This document shows, one piece after another, positions 42,984-51,309 of a stretch of 64,000 nt of DNA. The translations under genes and the position numbers were made by a program. The DNA is from Proruminimicrobium sp963666965 (GTDB lineage: Bacteria; Elusimicrobiota; Endomicrobiia; Endomicrobiales; Endomicrobiaceae). The DNA lies in contig OY762939.1 of assembly GCA_963666965.1 (NCBI GenBank), positions 992,001 to 1,056,000 of the forward strand. The letters run 5' to 3'. The notes under the pieces were generated by a model. That model did no database searches. It saw only the letters and a list, made by a program, of their open reading frames with translations, and was not told the origin of the DNA. The stretch's first letter is position 1. Every line of letters begins with the position of its first letter.

Positions 42984-44297
42984 TCAGTTTTTTAACAAAT
43001 TATCTTTAATAAACATTCTTTTTGCGGTTTTTAGTATTATTTCAAAATCTAAAAACACGGAACGATTTTTTATGTACCAGATATCGTAGGATAGTCTTTT
43101 ATATGCATCGTCAAATAGAACGTCGGCGTTTGTATTTTCAAAAAAGCATTTATCCTGTATACAGTAAACAATAGGGGCTCTGTGGTTTAATTGGGCATGT
43201 CCCGTTAAACCCGGAATGACCATTGTTCTTAAAGTATTGTTTGGAATATATTTGTTTATAAATATATATTCTTTAGTCCATATAGGACGCGGACCTACAA
43301 AAGATATATCGCCTTTAAGTATATTTATGAGCTGCGGCATTTCATCAAACCTGAAATTTCTTAGAATTTTACCTAATTTTGTAACAGTTTCAGTATCGGG
43401 GATCATTGTTCTAAATTTATATATATGAATAGGAATACCCATTTTACCGATTCGTTCTTGTGTAAATAAAGGATTTGTTCTATCTATGACTTTTATCAGG
43501 ATATAAATTAATAGTACTGCCGGCAAAAAAATTATCAATAGAGACAAACTGGCCAGAATGTCAACAGTTCTCTTCATAATGGAATATATAATATAATTTA
43601 GTGCATTTCTTGTTATGCCTTGGAATAACCATATGCTGTCCTTTATGCCTTCAATCGGAGTTCTGTGCAAAAGGTCCTCAAAAAAAACAAAATCTGTTTT
43701 AATTTCGATATTTTTTGTCAAAAAATTTTCAAATACGGAATTTAAAATTTGGTTATCATTTGATAAAAGATCATTTGATATTATGACAAGTTCAGTCTCT
43801 TTAGGCAGAGAAATTGAATACTCGTCGAAAACTCCGACAATTTTATAATAGGGGGAAGATGATAATTCTTTGTTTAGTCTTGATAATGTTCTGCTTTTGC
43901 CTATTAAAACAACATTTGTTTTTGCTTTAAGAAGTTCAAGATATATTTTTCTTGAAACGACAATATACACAAAATAAATTACAAATATGGCTATTAAATT
44001 TGTTTTTGGGGTTACGAGTTTGAATACCGGTGCAAGAAAATAGATAATTGTAGATGAAAAAAAGAAAGTAAATATAAAAGCTATTGCCAGATTTCTGTAA
44101 TTTATTTTATGTAATTTATTGAAATCATAAAAAGAAAAAATCAGAAGAACAACGGCTATTATAGAAAAAGCAGGTATTAAAACAAAACAATTCGAGATAA
44201 AAAAATTAAAATTCCATGAATTTGTTCTTAAGGCAAGAACTGCGGCCGATATTATCAAAAAAGCAATAAAATCTAAAAATAAAAAAATAAATCTCAT
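42984..44297 (-). CDS. Undecaprenyl-phosphate sugar-1-phosphate transferase (WbaP/WcaJ-like)
   Basis: Priming enzyme of 437 residues that loads the first sugar-phosphate onto undecaprenyl phosphate at the inner membrane. Several N-terminal membrane helices and a CoA-binding-like middle region are followed by the catalytic domain: KRTVDILASLSLLIIFLPAV, FTQERIGKMGIPIHIYKFRT (about residues 295-314), RFDEMPQLINILKGDISFVG and PGLTGHAQL. I use the ATG at 44297 with AAGAGG upstream; a TTG at 44330 overlapping the preceding stop is possible. The neighbour is a Wzb-like phosphatase. Confidence 0.88.
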   Translation of the reverse strand: MRFIFLFLDFIAFLIISAAVLALRTNSWNFNFFISNCFVLIPAFSIIAVVLLIFSFYDFNKLHKINYRNLAIAFIFTFFFSSTIIYFLAPVFKLVTPKTNLIAIFVIYFVYIVVSRKIYLELLKAKTNVVLIGKSRTLSRLNKELSSSPYYKIVGVFDEYSISLPKETELVIISNDLLSNDNQILNSVFENFLTKNIEIKTDFVFFEDLLHRTPIEGIKDSIWLFQGITRNALNYIIYSIMKRTVDILASLSLLIIFLPAVLLIYILIKVIDRTNPLFTQERIGKMGIPIHIYKFRTMIPDTETVTKLGKILRNFRFDEMPQLINILKGDISFVGPRPIWTKEYIFINKYIPNNTLRTMVIPGLTGHAQLNHRAPIVYCIQDKCFFENTNADVLFDDAYKRLSYDIWYIKNRSVFLDFEIILKTAKRMFIKDNLLKN

Positions 44298-44326
44298 TGT
44301 TTTTACAACCTCTTTTTTAAAATTTC

Positions 44327-44794
44327 TCAAATTTTGGATAAGTCAATCAAATCCAATTTTTTTGCAATATTTATAACAGCAGTTTTTATTTTTGCTCCTA
44401 TTTCTTCAAATTTTCTGCCGTTTTCATTTATAGGGTCTTGCATATCTTTATTTTCATTTTGTGCAAATTCGAGAAATAAATGTATTTTATCGGAAAATTC
44501 GGGATATTTATCAATCAGTGTTTCTAATTGCTTAGATGTCATTACAAAAACAAGATCGCTTGTCAGAATATCTTCTCTGGATATAAGTTTTGCAGTATGT
44601 TTTTCATATTCAATTCCTTGTTTTTTTAAAAAATCAATGTTTTTTTGAGGCATTTGGCAGTCTTCAAAAGCAAAAACACCTCTGGAAATAACTTCAGTGC
44701 CGGTTATACGGCTGTCAGATATAATTTTTTTAAAAAATTCCTGGGCCAGAAAACTTCTGCATATATTTGCGTGGCATATAAAACATATTTTCAT
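44327..44794 (-). CDS. Low-molecular-weight protein-tyrosine phosphatase (Wzb-like)
   Basis: Phosphatase of 155 residues. The CX5R active site is CHANICR (Cys 7 to Arg 13) at the N terminus and DPINE supplies the general acid Asp. LMW-PTPs in such loci dephosphorylate the tyrosine cluster of the Wzc kinase, encoded about 11 kb away at 55.4-57.2 kb. The promoter's -10 box lies 6 bases before the ATG, and no ribosome binding site is present. Confidence 0.88.
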   Translation of the reverse strand: MKICFICHANICRSFLAQEFFKKIISDSRITGTEVISRGVFAFEDCQMPQKNIDFLKKQGIEYEKHTAKLISREDILTSDLVFVMTSKQLETLIDKYPEFSDKIHLFLEFAQNENKDMQDPINENGRKFEEIGAKIKTAVINIAKKLDLIDLSKI

Positions 44795-44800
44795 GCATAA

Positions 44801-44829
44801 AATATATCAATTATAAGTAACATTATCAA
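44801..44829 (-). promoter_or_regulatory. Promoter of the LMW-PTP/priming transferase operon
   Basis: On the minus strand TTGATA (44829-44824), 17-base spacer, TATATT (44806-44801). The gap to the ATG at 44794 is only 6 bases, so the mRNA should be leaderless. Confidence 0.6.
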
Positions 44830-44838
44830 TAATCTTTT

Positions 44839-44847
44839 TGGTATAAT
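44839..44847 (+). promoter_or_regulatory. Extended -10 promoter of the polysaccharide operon
   Basis: TGgTATAAT (44839-44847) is a perfect extended -10 element; the -35 region is poor. Seven bases separate it from the ATG at 44855, and no ribosome binding site is visible, so this nine-gene operon may begin with a leaderless gene. It is divergent from the LMW-PTP promoter. Confidence 0.6.
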
Positions 44848-44854
44848 ATGAATC

Positions 44855-45679
44855 ATGACATATCAACAATTTTCGGTATTGATGTCCGTTTACGCCAAAG
44901 ATAACCCTCAGTGGCTTAGAGAAGCTGTGGAAAGTGTAGTAAATCAAACATTCAAGCCTGCCCAAATTGTTCTTGTTGTTGACGGCCCGGTGGGAACAGA
45001 TATTGAAAAAATAATATCTGATTATGGCAAAAATTCCGCTTTTGATTTTGATGTATTAAAACTTCCGCATAATTCAGGACTTGGAATTGCCCTTCAAAAA
45101 GGTTTGGAAATCTGTAAATATCAATTGATTGCAAGAATGGACAGCGATGATATAAGCATATTTAATCGTTTTGAACTGCAATTAAAGGAATTTTGGAAAA
45201 ATCCGAATTTAAGCATATTAAGCGGATACATTCAGGAAATTGACTGCATTACAAAAGAGAAACTAACCGTAAAAAAAGTGCCTTTGAGCGACACAGATAT
45301 TAAAAAATATATAAAAATAAGGTCCCCGTTCAATCATCCGTGTGTAATGTTTAAAAAAGATACTGTTTTAAAAGCCGGCAATTATCAGCCTTTTCATTTT
45401 TTAGAAGATTATTATCTGTGGATAAGAATGGTAAAGAATAATTTTGAAATGAAAAATTTATCTGAAATCCTGTTGGAAATGAGAGTAGCCCCTAACCTTT
45501 ATGCCAGAAGAGGCGGATATGAATATTTTAAAAGCAATAAAGCTTTGAGCAGGGAAATGCTGAATTTAAATATTATAAATTATCCATATTATTTGTTTAA
45601 TATTTCAGTAAGGTTTATAACACAGGTTTTGATGCCAAATAAATTAAGAAAATTTTTTTACAAAAAGGCTTTAAGGTAA
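44855..45679 (+). CDS. Family 2 glycosyltransferase
   Basis: GT-A fold enzyme of 274 residues. FSVLMSVYAKDNPQWLREAV opens the domain, VVNQTFKPAQIVLVVDGPV follows, and ARMDSDDISIFNRFELQ holds the DxD-type metal site (about residues 95-98). NHPCVMFKKD and LEDYYLWIRM are conserved acceptor-side segments. It would add one sugar to the lipid-linked repeat unit. First gene of the tight plus-strand operon that runs to 55064. Confidence 0.9.
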   Translation: MTYQQFSVLMSVYAKDNPQWLREAVESVVNQTFKPAQIVLVVDGPVGTDIEKIISDYGKNSAFDFDVLKLPHNSGLGIALQKGLEICKYQLIARMDSDDISIFNRFELQLKEFWKNPNLSILSGYIQEIDCITKEKLTVKKVPLSDTDIKKYIKIRSPFNHPCVMFKKDTVLKAGNYQPFHFLEDYYLWIRMVKNNFEMKNLSEILLEMRVAPNLYARRGGYEYFKSNKALSREMLNLNIINYPYYLFNISVRFITQVLMPNKLRKFFYKKALR

Positions 45680-45682
45680 AAA

Positions 45683-46783
45683 ATGAAAAAAATAGTCTAT
45701 ATGATATCAACTTTGAAAAAAACCGGTCCGACTTTGGTTTTATTCAATATAATAAAAAATTTAGACACGGAAAAATTCAAACCGCTTGTTGTGACTTTGT
45801 CACAGGAACCGCCTGATACAATGATTGAAGAATTTAAAAATCTTAATATTGATGTTTTTTGCGTTAATTTAAACAGAATAAAGGGTTTTTTATTCGGTGG
45901 GTTTAGAATAAAAAAAATAGTTAAGGATGTAAATCCGGATATTATTCATTCTCATTGTTTCAGATCATCTTTGTTGTCGGCATTATTTTTGCGTGCTTAT
46001 AAAAGAATTGTTACGGTGCATTGTGATTATAAAACAGATTTTATGATGGCATACGGCAAATTTTTAGGATATATAATGTATCTTTTGATGCATTATTCAT
46101 TGAGAAAAATAAAAAACAACATTTGTTGTTCAAAAATATTGGCAGATTTATTGAATAAAAAATATTCGTATATGGATTTTAAATATATAGATAATGGCGT
46201 AGATACAAAAAAATTTTATCCGATTGCCGACAAATTAAATTTAAGAAATAAATTAATATTGCCTTTAGATAAAAAGATTTTTATATGGGTGGGGGCTTTT
46301 ATTGAAAGGAAAAGTCCGCTTACGCTGGTAAAAGGAATTCAAAAGTTAAATCAAGACAATATATTCTTTGTATTTTGCGGCAGCGGAGATTTAAAGCAAA
46401 ATTCTAAAAAAGAACTTTTGAATAATAAAAATGTATTGTTCACAGGTGAAATTAACAATATTGATGAATATTTAAAAGCGGCCGATTATTATATTTCAAC
46501 TTCTTTTTCAGAAGGATTGCCTAATTCGGTTCTTGAAGCAATGGCTTGCGGGTTGCCTGTTATTCTTTCCGATATCCCGCAGCATAAATATATATTAAAA
46601 AATATAAATAATTTTTATTTTAAAACAGGAGACAGCCAGGATTTAGCCGATAAAATAATATCTGTTTTAAAAGAAGATTATGCGAAGTATTCAAAAGATT
46701 CTGTAACCGTTGTTGAAGATAATTTTTCTGCATCAGCAATGAGTTTAAAATATCAAAATTATTATTTAACTTTTAAGGATTAG
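45683..46783 (+). CDS. Family 4 glycosyltransferase
   Basis: GT-B fold retaining glycosyltransferase of 366 residues. The N-terminal acceptor domain has MISTLKKTGPTLVLFNII and IIHSHCFRSSLLSAL; the donor domain contains IWVGAFIERKSPLTLVKGI and the EX7E signature in SEGLPNSVLEAMACGLPVIL (about residues 276-295). It starts 3 bases after the GT2 gene. Sugar specificity cannot be inferred. Confidence 0.9.
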   Translation: MKKIVYMISTLKKTGPTLVLFNIIKNLDTEKFKPLVVTLSQEPPDTMIEEFKNLNIDVFCVNLNRIKGFLFGGFRIKKIVKDVNPDIIHSHCFRSSLLSALFLRAYKRIVTVHCDYKTDFMMAYGKFLGYIMYLLMHYSLRKIKNNICCSKILADLLNKKYSYMDFKYIDNGVDTKKFYPIADKLNLRNKLILPLDKKIFIWVGAFIERKSPLTLVKGIQKLNQDNIFFVFCGSGDLKQNSKKELLNNKNVLFTGEINNIDEYLKAADYYISTSFSEGLPNSVLEAMACGLPVILSDIPQHKYILKNINNFYFKTGDSQDLADKIISVLKEDYAKYSKDSVTVVEDNFSASAMSLKYQNYYLTFKD

Positions 46784-46787
46784 TTTA

Positions 46788-47921
46788 ATGGGATTTTTTA
46801 AATTACATTTTAATATACAGATGTTTTGTGTTGCCATAATACTTATGATACTTGAAGGCGGCGGATACCTTGGAGTAGGAGGGTATTATTATCCCATAAT
46901 AGTACTTGTTATTATTGCTGCTTTTATGACAGCTGTCAGGCACGGAATTGTTTTTAGAAGAGAACATTTTTATATAAGTATACTGTTTATTATAATGATA
47001 TTGCATCTTAATGCCAGTTTTGAATATATTGAATCATCACGCCTTATATGGGGCTATATGCTCTTATTTATTATGTTTTTTACGCTAGTTTTATATAGGC
47101 CGGAAATAGAAGATTTAAAATATATAAAAACATCTGTTATTATATCTGCTTTTATTATGTCCTTTTTTATAATTCTTATGAGAAAGGAATATGTATTGAG
47201 CGGCAGATATACTTTAGATATATTAGGTCCGACAGATCCCAATCATCTTGCTTCCTTTTTGACGTTAGCTCTTATTCTCAATATAAAAGAAATCTTTTTT
47301 TCATTTAAAAAATCAAATAAATTAATGTATATTTTAATTTGCATAACTATACTTTTGGCAATATTGCTTACAGGTTCAAGAGGTGCATTTGTATCTCTAA
47401 TATTATCTCTGCCAATACTTTTTTTAACAAGATTAAACAAATTTCTTATCGGAATATTTTTTTTAGTTTTTATATTTGGATTGTCTTTTTTTATTTTACC
47501 CGATTATTTAACAAATCGTTTTATAAAAGATTCTTATAATGACAGCAGCAACCAGACAAGAATCAGATTGTGGATTGTAGCTGTTGAAAAGATTTCACTT
47601 CAGCCGGTTATAGGATATGGTGCGGTCCGCAGCAGAAATATAACCGGAATAGGTGCGGCTCATAATACTTTTATTGCTTTTGCGTTGCACTTCGGATTGC
47701 TGGGATTGTTGATGATACTTCTTCTATTATGGAAAATTTTTATCAATTGCTTAAATAAAGATATGTATCTGTTTCTTGCTGTTTTCATTAATTTAATGAT
47801 TAATTCAATTATATTGGAAAATACGAATACAATGCCTTTTTGGTTTATTCTGGTTTTTTTGATTTTTGCCGTTAATTATAAAAAAGACAAACCTAAATAT
47901 TCTCTTTGGGAAAGTGTATGA
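46788..47921 (+). CDS. O-antigen polymerase/ligase-like membrane protein (Wzy-like)
   Basis: Integral membrane protein of 377 residues with about ten hydrophobic helices. The Wzy/O-antigen ligase signature is visible: LLTGSRGAFVSLILSLP, then QTRIRLWIVAVEKISLQPVI, GYGAVRS and AAHNTFIAFALHFGLLGLL in the large periplasmic loop. Within this operon, beside a Wzx flippase, it most likely polymerises the repeat units. It is preceded by 4 bases and overlaps the next gene in an ATGA. Confidence 0.82.
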   Translation: MGFFKLHFNIQMFCVAIILMILEGGGYLGVGGYYYPIIVLVIIAAFMTAVRHGIVFRREHFYISILFIIMILHLNASFEYIESSRLIWGYMLLFIMFFTLVLYRPEIEDLKYIKTSVIISAFIMSFFIILMRKEYVLSGRYTLDILGPTDPNHLASFLTLALILNIKEIFFSFKKSNKLMYILICITILLAILLTGSRGAFVSLILSLPILFLTRLNKFLIGIFFLVFIFGLSFFILPDYLTNRFIKDSYNDSSNQTRIRLWIVAVEKISLQPVIGYGAVRSRNITGIGAAHNTFIAFALHFGLLGLLMILLLLWKIFINCLNKDMYLFLAVFINLMINSIILENTNTMPFWFILVFLIFAVNYKKDKPKYSLWESV

Positions 47922-49027
47922 AGAAAAAAATATTATATATTATAGGAAATCTTTATTCAGGCGGCGTTGAATCTGTCTCGGCTAATATTTTGAGGAATAT
48001 TTCTAAAGAAAACTTTGAAATTGATTTAGCCGTAAACAGCGTAGATAAGTCCGGTGTTTTCTATGAGAATCTTAAAGAAAATGTTGCAAAAATTCATATA
48101 TACGGAATAAATAGAGATTACAGAACAATAATTTTGAGTTCGTGGAAAATATGGAATATAATGAAAAAAAACAATTATGATGTAGTTCACAGCAATCTTG
48201 ATTTTCTTAATTCAATTATACTTATGCTGGCTTATTTTGCAAAAATAAAAAAAAGAATTTCCAATAGTCACCGTTCTATATCAGAAAATGAACGAAAGAT
48301 TTTTACGAAAAAATTAAAATACTATGTTAGATGCTTATTGCGTCCTTTTATAATGGTTTTTGCCACAGACAGATGGGCAGTTTCACAAATGGCAGGTGAA
48401 TGGCTTTACGGACGCAAAGGCAAATTTACGGTTATAATAAACGGCATATATACCGAACAATATAAATATGACCATAATTTATATATGCAAAAAAGAGAGG
48501 AATTTAATTTTTGCGATAAACTTATAATTTTAAACGTCGGTAGTTTTGAAATTACAAAAAATCATAAGTTTTTGTTTGATATTTTTGAGAGAATCTCCCA
48601 ACTTATTGCCGAAAGCAGGCTTATTCTTGTAGGAGACGGTCCTATGAAAGAAGAATTAATGAATTATGCAATTCAAAAAGGAATAAACGAGAAAATTGAT
48701 TTTTTAGGTTTGAGAAACGATGTCGCCGATATTATGCTCGTTTCGGATGTTTTTATAGCCCCTTCGATTTCAGAAGGTTTTGGACTTGCAATTCTTGAAG
48801 CTCAGGCTGCAGGATTGCCTTGTTTTATATCCGACTCGGTTCCAGATATTGCAAATGTGGCAAATACCGTAAAAATATCTTTGTCAAAATCACCGGAAAC
48901 ATGGGCTAACATTGTTTTTGATAAAATAAAACATTTTAAACGGAAAGATGAAAGCAAAATAATAAAACAGGCGGGTTTTGACGTAATTGACTTAGTAAAA
49001 AAGATTGAAAAGGAATATTTATTATAA
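47918..49027 (+). CDS. Family 4 glycosyltransferase
   Basis: GT-B enzyme of 369 residues. ILYIIGNLYSGGVESVSANI is the N-terminal glycine-rich loop, VVHSNLDFLNSIIL follows, and the donor domain shows LNVGSFEITKNHKFLFDIF, LVGDGPMKEELM and the EX7E region SEGFGLAILEAQAAGLPCF. I start at the ATG 47918 that overlaps the preceding stop (ATGA). It is one of two GT4 genes in the operon and is not a close copy of the other. Confidence 0.9.
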   Translation: MKKKILYIIGNLYSGGVESVSANILRNISKENFEIDLAVNSVDKSGVFYENLKENVAKIHIYGINRDYRTIILSSWKIWNIMKKNNYDVVHSNLDFLNSIILMLAYFAKIKKRISNSHRSISENERKIFTKKLKYYVRCLLRPFIMVFATDRWAVSQMAGEWLYGRKGKFTVIINGIYTEQYKYDHNLYMQKREEFNFCDKLIILNVGSFEITKNHKFLFDIFERISQLIAESRLILVGDGPMKEELMNYAIQKGINEKIDFLGLRNDVADIMLVSDVFIAPSISEGFGLAILEAQAAGLPCFISDSVPDIANVANTVKISLSKSPETWANIVFDKIKHFKRKDESKIIKQAGFDVIDLVKKIEKEYLL

Positions 49028-49031
49028 TTTT

Positions 49032-50114
49032 ATGAAGAATATAGGAATACTTACATTTCACAGAGCATTCAATTACGGTGCAGTTTGGCAGGCTTATGCT
49101 TTAAGAAGGACTTTTATCAGCCTCAACTGTAAATGTGATATCATAAATTATTCCTCTTATATAGATGAAGATTACAATATCATGCCTAGATATAAGGGTT
49201 CGGTTAAAGAGTTTATTTTTAATTTCTTTAGGATATATCCTAAATTTATGAAAAAACGAAAATTTATCCGTTTCTATAAGAAATTTTTAAATGTGGATTT
49301 TAATAATATTGTAGATAGAAATTTATTAAATGGATTGAATGAAATATATGATTTGTTTGTATCGGGAAGTGACCAGGTTTTTAATCTCAAACTTACAAAC
49401 GCAGACAAAACCTATTTTCTTGATTTTGTAACAGATTCCAGTAAAAAATTTTCTTATTCGGCTTCTTTTGGTTTAGCTGATTTGGATACAGAAGATAAGC
49501 AATTATATGCAATGCTTTTAGCAGGGTTTAAAAAAATATCGGTAAGGGAAATTCAAGGTAAAAAAATAATAAAAGATTTATTGAATATTGAAGCCAATAT
49601 TACCTTGGATCCTTCTTTTCTTCTTGATAAAGAAACATGGAAGGAAATAGCACTTCCTAATAAATATTCGGACTATATTCTTCTTTATACAATTTCTCTT
49701 CCTGACAGAATTTTAAAATTCGCAGAGAATTTATCTAAAATAACCGGATACAAACTTGTTTTTATAACTTCGGCTTTAAAAAGAACAATAAAAGCCGATT
49801 ATATTATATGTACTCCGGAGCAATGGCTGGGATATTTCTTAAATGCAAAATATATAGTGACGAATTCTTTTCACGGGACGTCATTTGCAATAAATTTTAA
49901 TAAAAAATTCTTTGTTGATTTGTTTTCTGAAACGCCGATGGCGTCAGTTAATTCAAGAATAGAAAATATTTTAAAATTATTCCAATTAGAAGACAGATTA
50001 ATTGACAATATTAAGTATAACTACAATAAAGAAATAAATTATGAAGCGGCAAACAAAATATTGGAATTAGAGAGAAAAAAGTCAATTGATTATTTAAAGG
50101 CCATAATTGAATAA
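49032..50114 (+). CDS. Polysaccharide pyruvyl transferase family protein (1)
   Basis: Protein of 360 residues of the family that includes CsaB and ExoV, adding pyruvate ketals from phosphoenolpyruvate to sugars; many members act on surface glycans. It opens GILTFHRAFNYGAVWQAYAL; SGSDQVFN, FSYSASFGLADL, SVREIQGKKII and TNSFHGTSFAINF are family landmarks. I use the ATG at 49032, four bases after the previous stop; a TTG at 49005 lies inside the preceding gene. The site AAGGAA is rather distant (about 17 bases). Confidence 0.82.
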   Translation: MKNIGILTFHRAFNYGAVWQAYALRRTFISLNCKCDIINYSSYIDEDYNIMPRYKGSVKEFIFNFFRIYPKFMKKRKFIRFYKKFLNVDFNNIVDRNLLNGLNEIYDLFVSGSDQVFNLKLTNADKTYFLDFVTDSSKKFSYSASFGLADLDTEDKQLYAMLLAGFKKISVREIQGKKIIKDLLNIEANITLDPSFLLDKETWKEIALPNKYSDYILLYTISLPDRILKFAENLSKITGYKLVFITSALKRTIKADYIICTPEQWLGYFLNAKYIVTNSFHGTSFAINFNKKFFVDLFSETPMASVNSRIENILKLFQLEDRLIDNIKYNYNKEINYEAANKILELERKKSIDYLKAIIE

Positions 50115-50125
50115 AAGAGAGTAGA

Positions 50126-51307
50126 ATGAATAAAAAAATTCTGATCATAGTAGGTGCTGCAAAATATAATAAAGGCTCTGAAATTTTGCTGACAGGAGCC
50201 GCGCAACTGGCTAAAAAAGCAGGAGCTGATTATATTGCTGTTTCATCTGCGGATATAACTAAAGGAGAAAGTTTATTTTTGCCTTTGGTGGATAAATATA
50301 TACCTCGTTATTCTGATTTTGTAAAAAAAACAATTGTCAGAAAACTATTCAATTTTCTCTCAAGAGTTAGTTTTTTAATGGATATAATGTCTTTAATTTT
50401 ATATTCAGATCTTATAAGCGAAGCAAAAAATTACGGTGTCATAATTTTAATTGCCGCCGATAATTTTGATTACAATAAGAGAAGAAATTTTCTTAACTCA
50501 ATGATAAATATTATAAGAAAAAAAACAGAAGCTAAAATATTACTTTATGATTTTTCTATAAACAAAGATAATATTACAAAATATTTGTTAAGAGATTGGC
50601 AAAAAGTAAATTATTTAACGGCAAGAGACAGTCTGTCTTTTCAAAATTTAAAGAGTGCCGGGATAACAAATATAGAATATTGTCCGGATCCGGCCTTTAC
50701 TGTTGATTCTGAATTTATTGAGTATGATGATATGCCTGACGGACTTGAATATGTCGGTATAAATTTAAGTAATTTGATACTTGGCAATGATAAAAGAAGA
50801 TCAGAAAAAATTTTAAATGCATATTTTGGTTTGATAGAAAATGTAATATTTAATAAAGGTTTAAATGTCTGTCTGATTCCGCATGTTTTCAACCGCGCAG
50901 ATTTGTCTGCATTGGAAATACTGTATAATAAATATAAAAATACAAATAAGATGTTTATTATTGACAATGAACAATTAAATGCAAGGCAGATAAAATACAT
51001 TATTTCACGGTGCAGATTTTTTATAGGAGCAAGAACGCATGCTACAATAGGGGCTTATTCATCATGTGTGCCGACCTTAGTTGTAGGATATTCCATTAAG
51101 TCAAAAGGGATAGCAACAGATTTATTTGGAACCTATAAAAACTATGTTATTAATGCGGATGATATTATTGCTGATGAATTATCTGACGGATTTGAATGGT
51201 TATACAAAAATGAAAATGAAATAAGAAATACATTGCAAAAAATAATGCCCGAGTATATCAGAAAAGCAGAATCAGCATCTGAAATTATTAGCAAATTATT
51301 AAAATAA
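50126..51307 (+). CDS. Polysaccharide pyruvyl transferase family protein (2)
   Basis: Second member of the family, 393 residues, only distantly similar to the first. It has VGAAKYNKGSEILLTGAAQ at the N terminus, YLTARDSLSFQNLKSAGI, CPDPAFTVDSE, VGINLSNLILGND and FFIGARTHATIGAYSSCVPT near the C terminus. Two pyruvyl transferase-like enzymes in one operon suggest an acidic, pyruvylated glycan, though some members have other roles. It starts 11 bases after the first. Confidence 0.82.
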   Translation: MNKKILIIVGAAKYNKGSEILLTGAAQLAKKAGADYIAVSSADITKGESLFLPLVDKYIPRYSDFVKKTIVRKLFNFLSRVSFLMDIMSLILYSDLISEAKNYGVIILIAADNFDYNKRRNFLNSMINIIRKKTEAKILLYDFSINKDNITKYLLRDWQKVNYLTARDSLSFQNLKSAGITNIEYCPDPAFTVDSEFIEYDDMPDGLEYVGINLSNLILGNDKRRSEKILNAYFGLIENVIFNKGLNVCLIPHVFNRADLSALEILYNKYKNTNKMFIIDNEQLNARQIKYIISRCRFFIGARTHATIGAYSSCVPTLVVGYSIKSKGIATDLFGTYKNYVINADDIIADELSDGFEWLYKNENEIRNTLQKIMPEYIRKAESASEIISKLLK

Positions 51308-51309
51308 TT

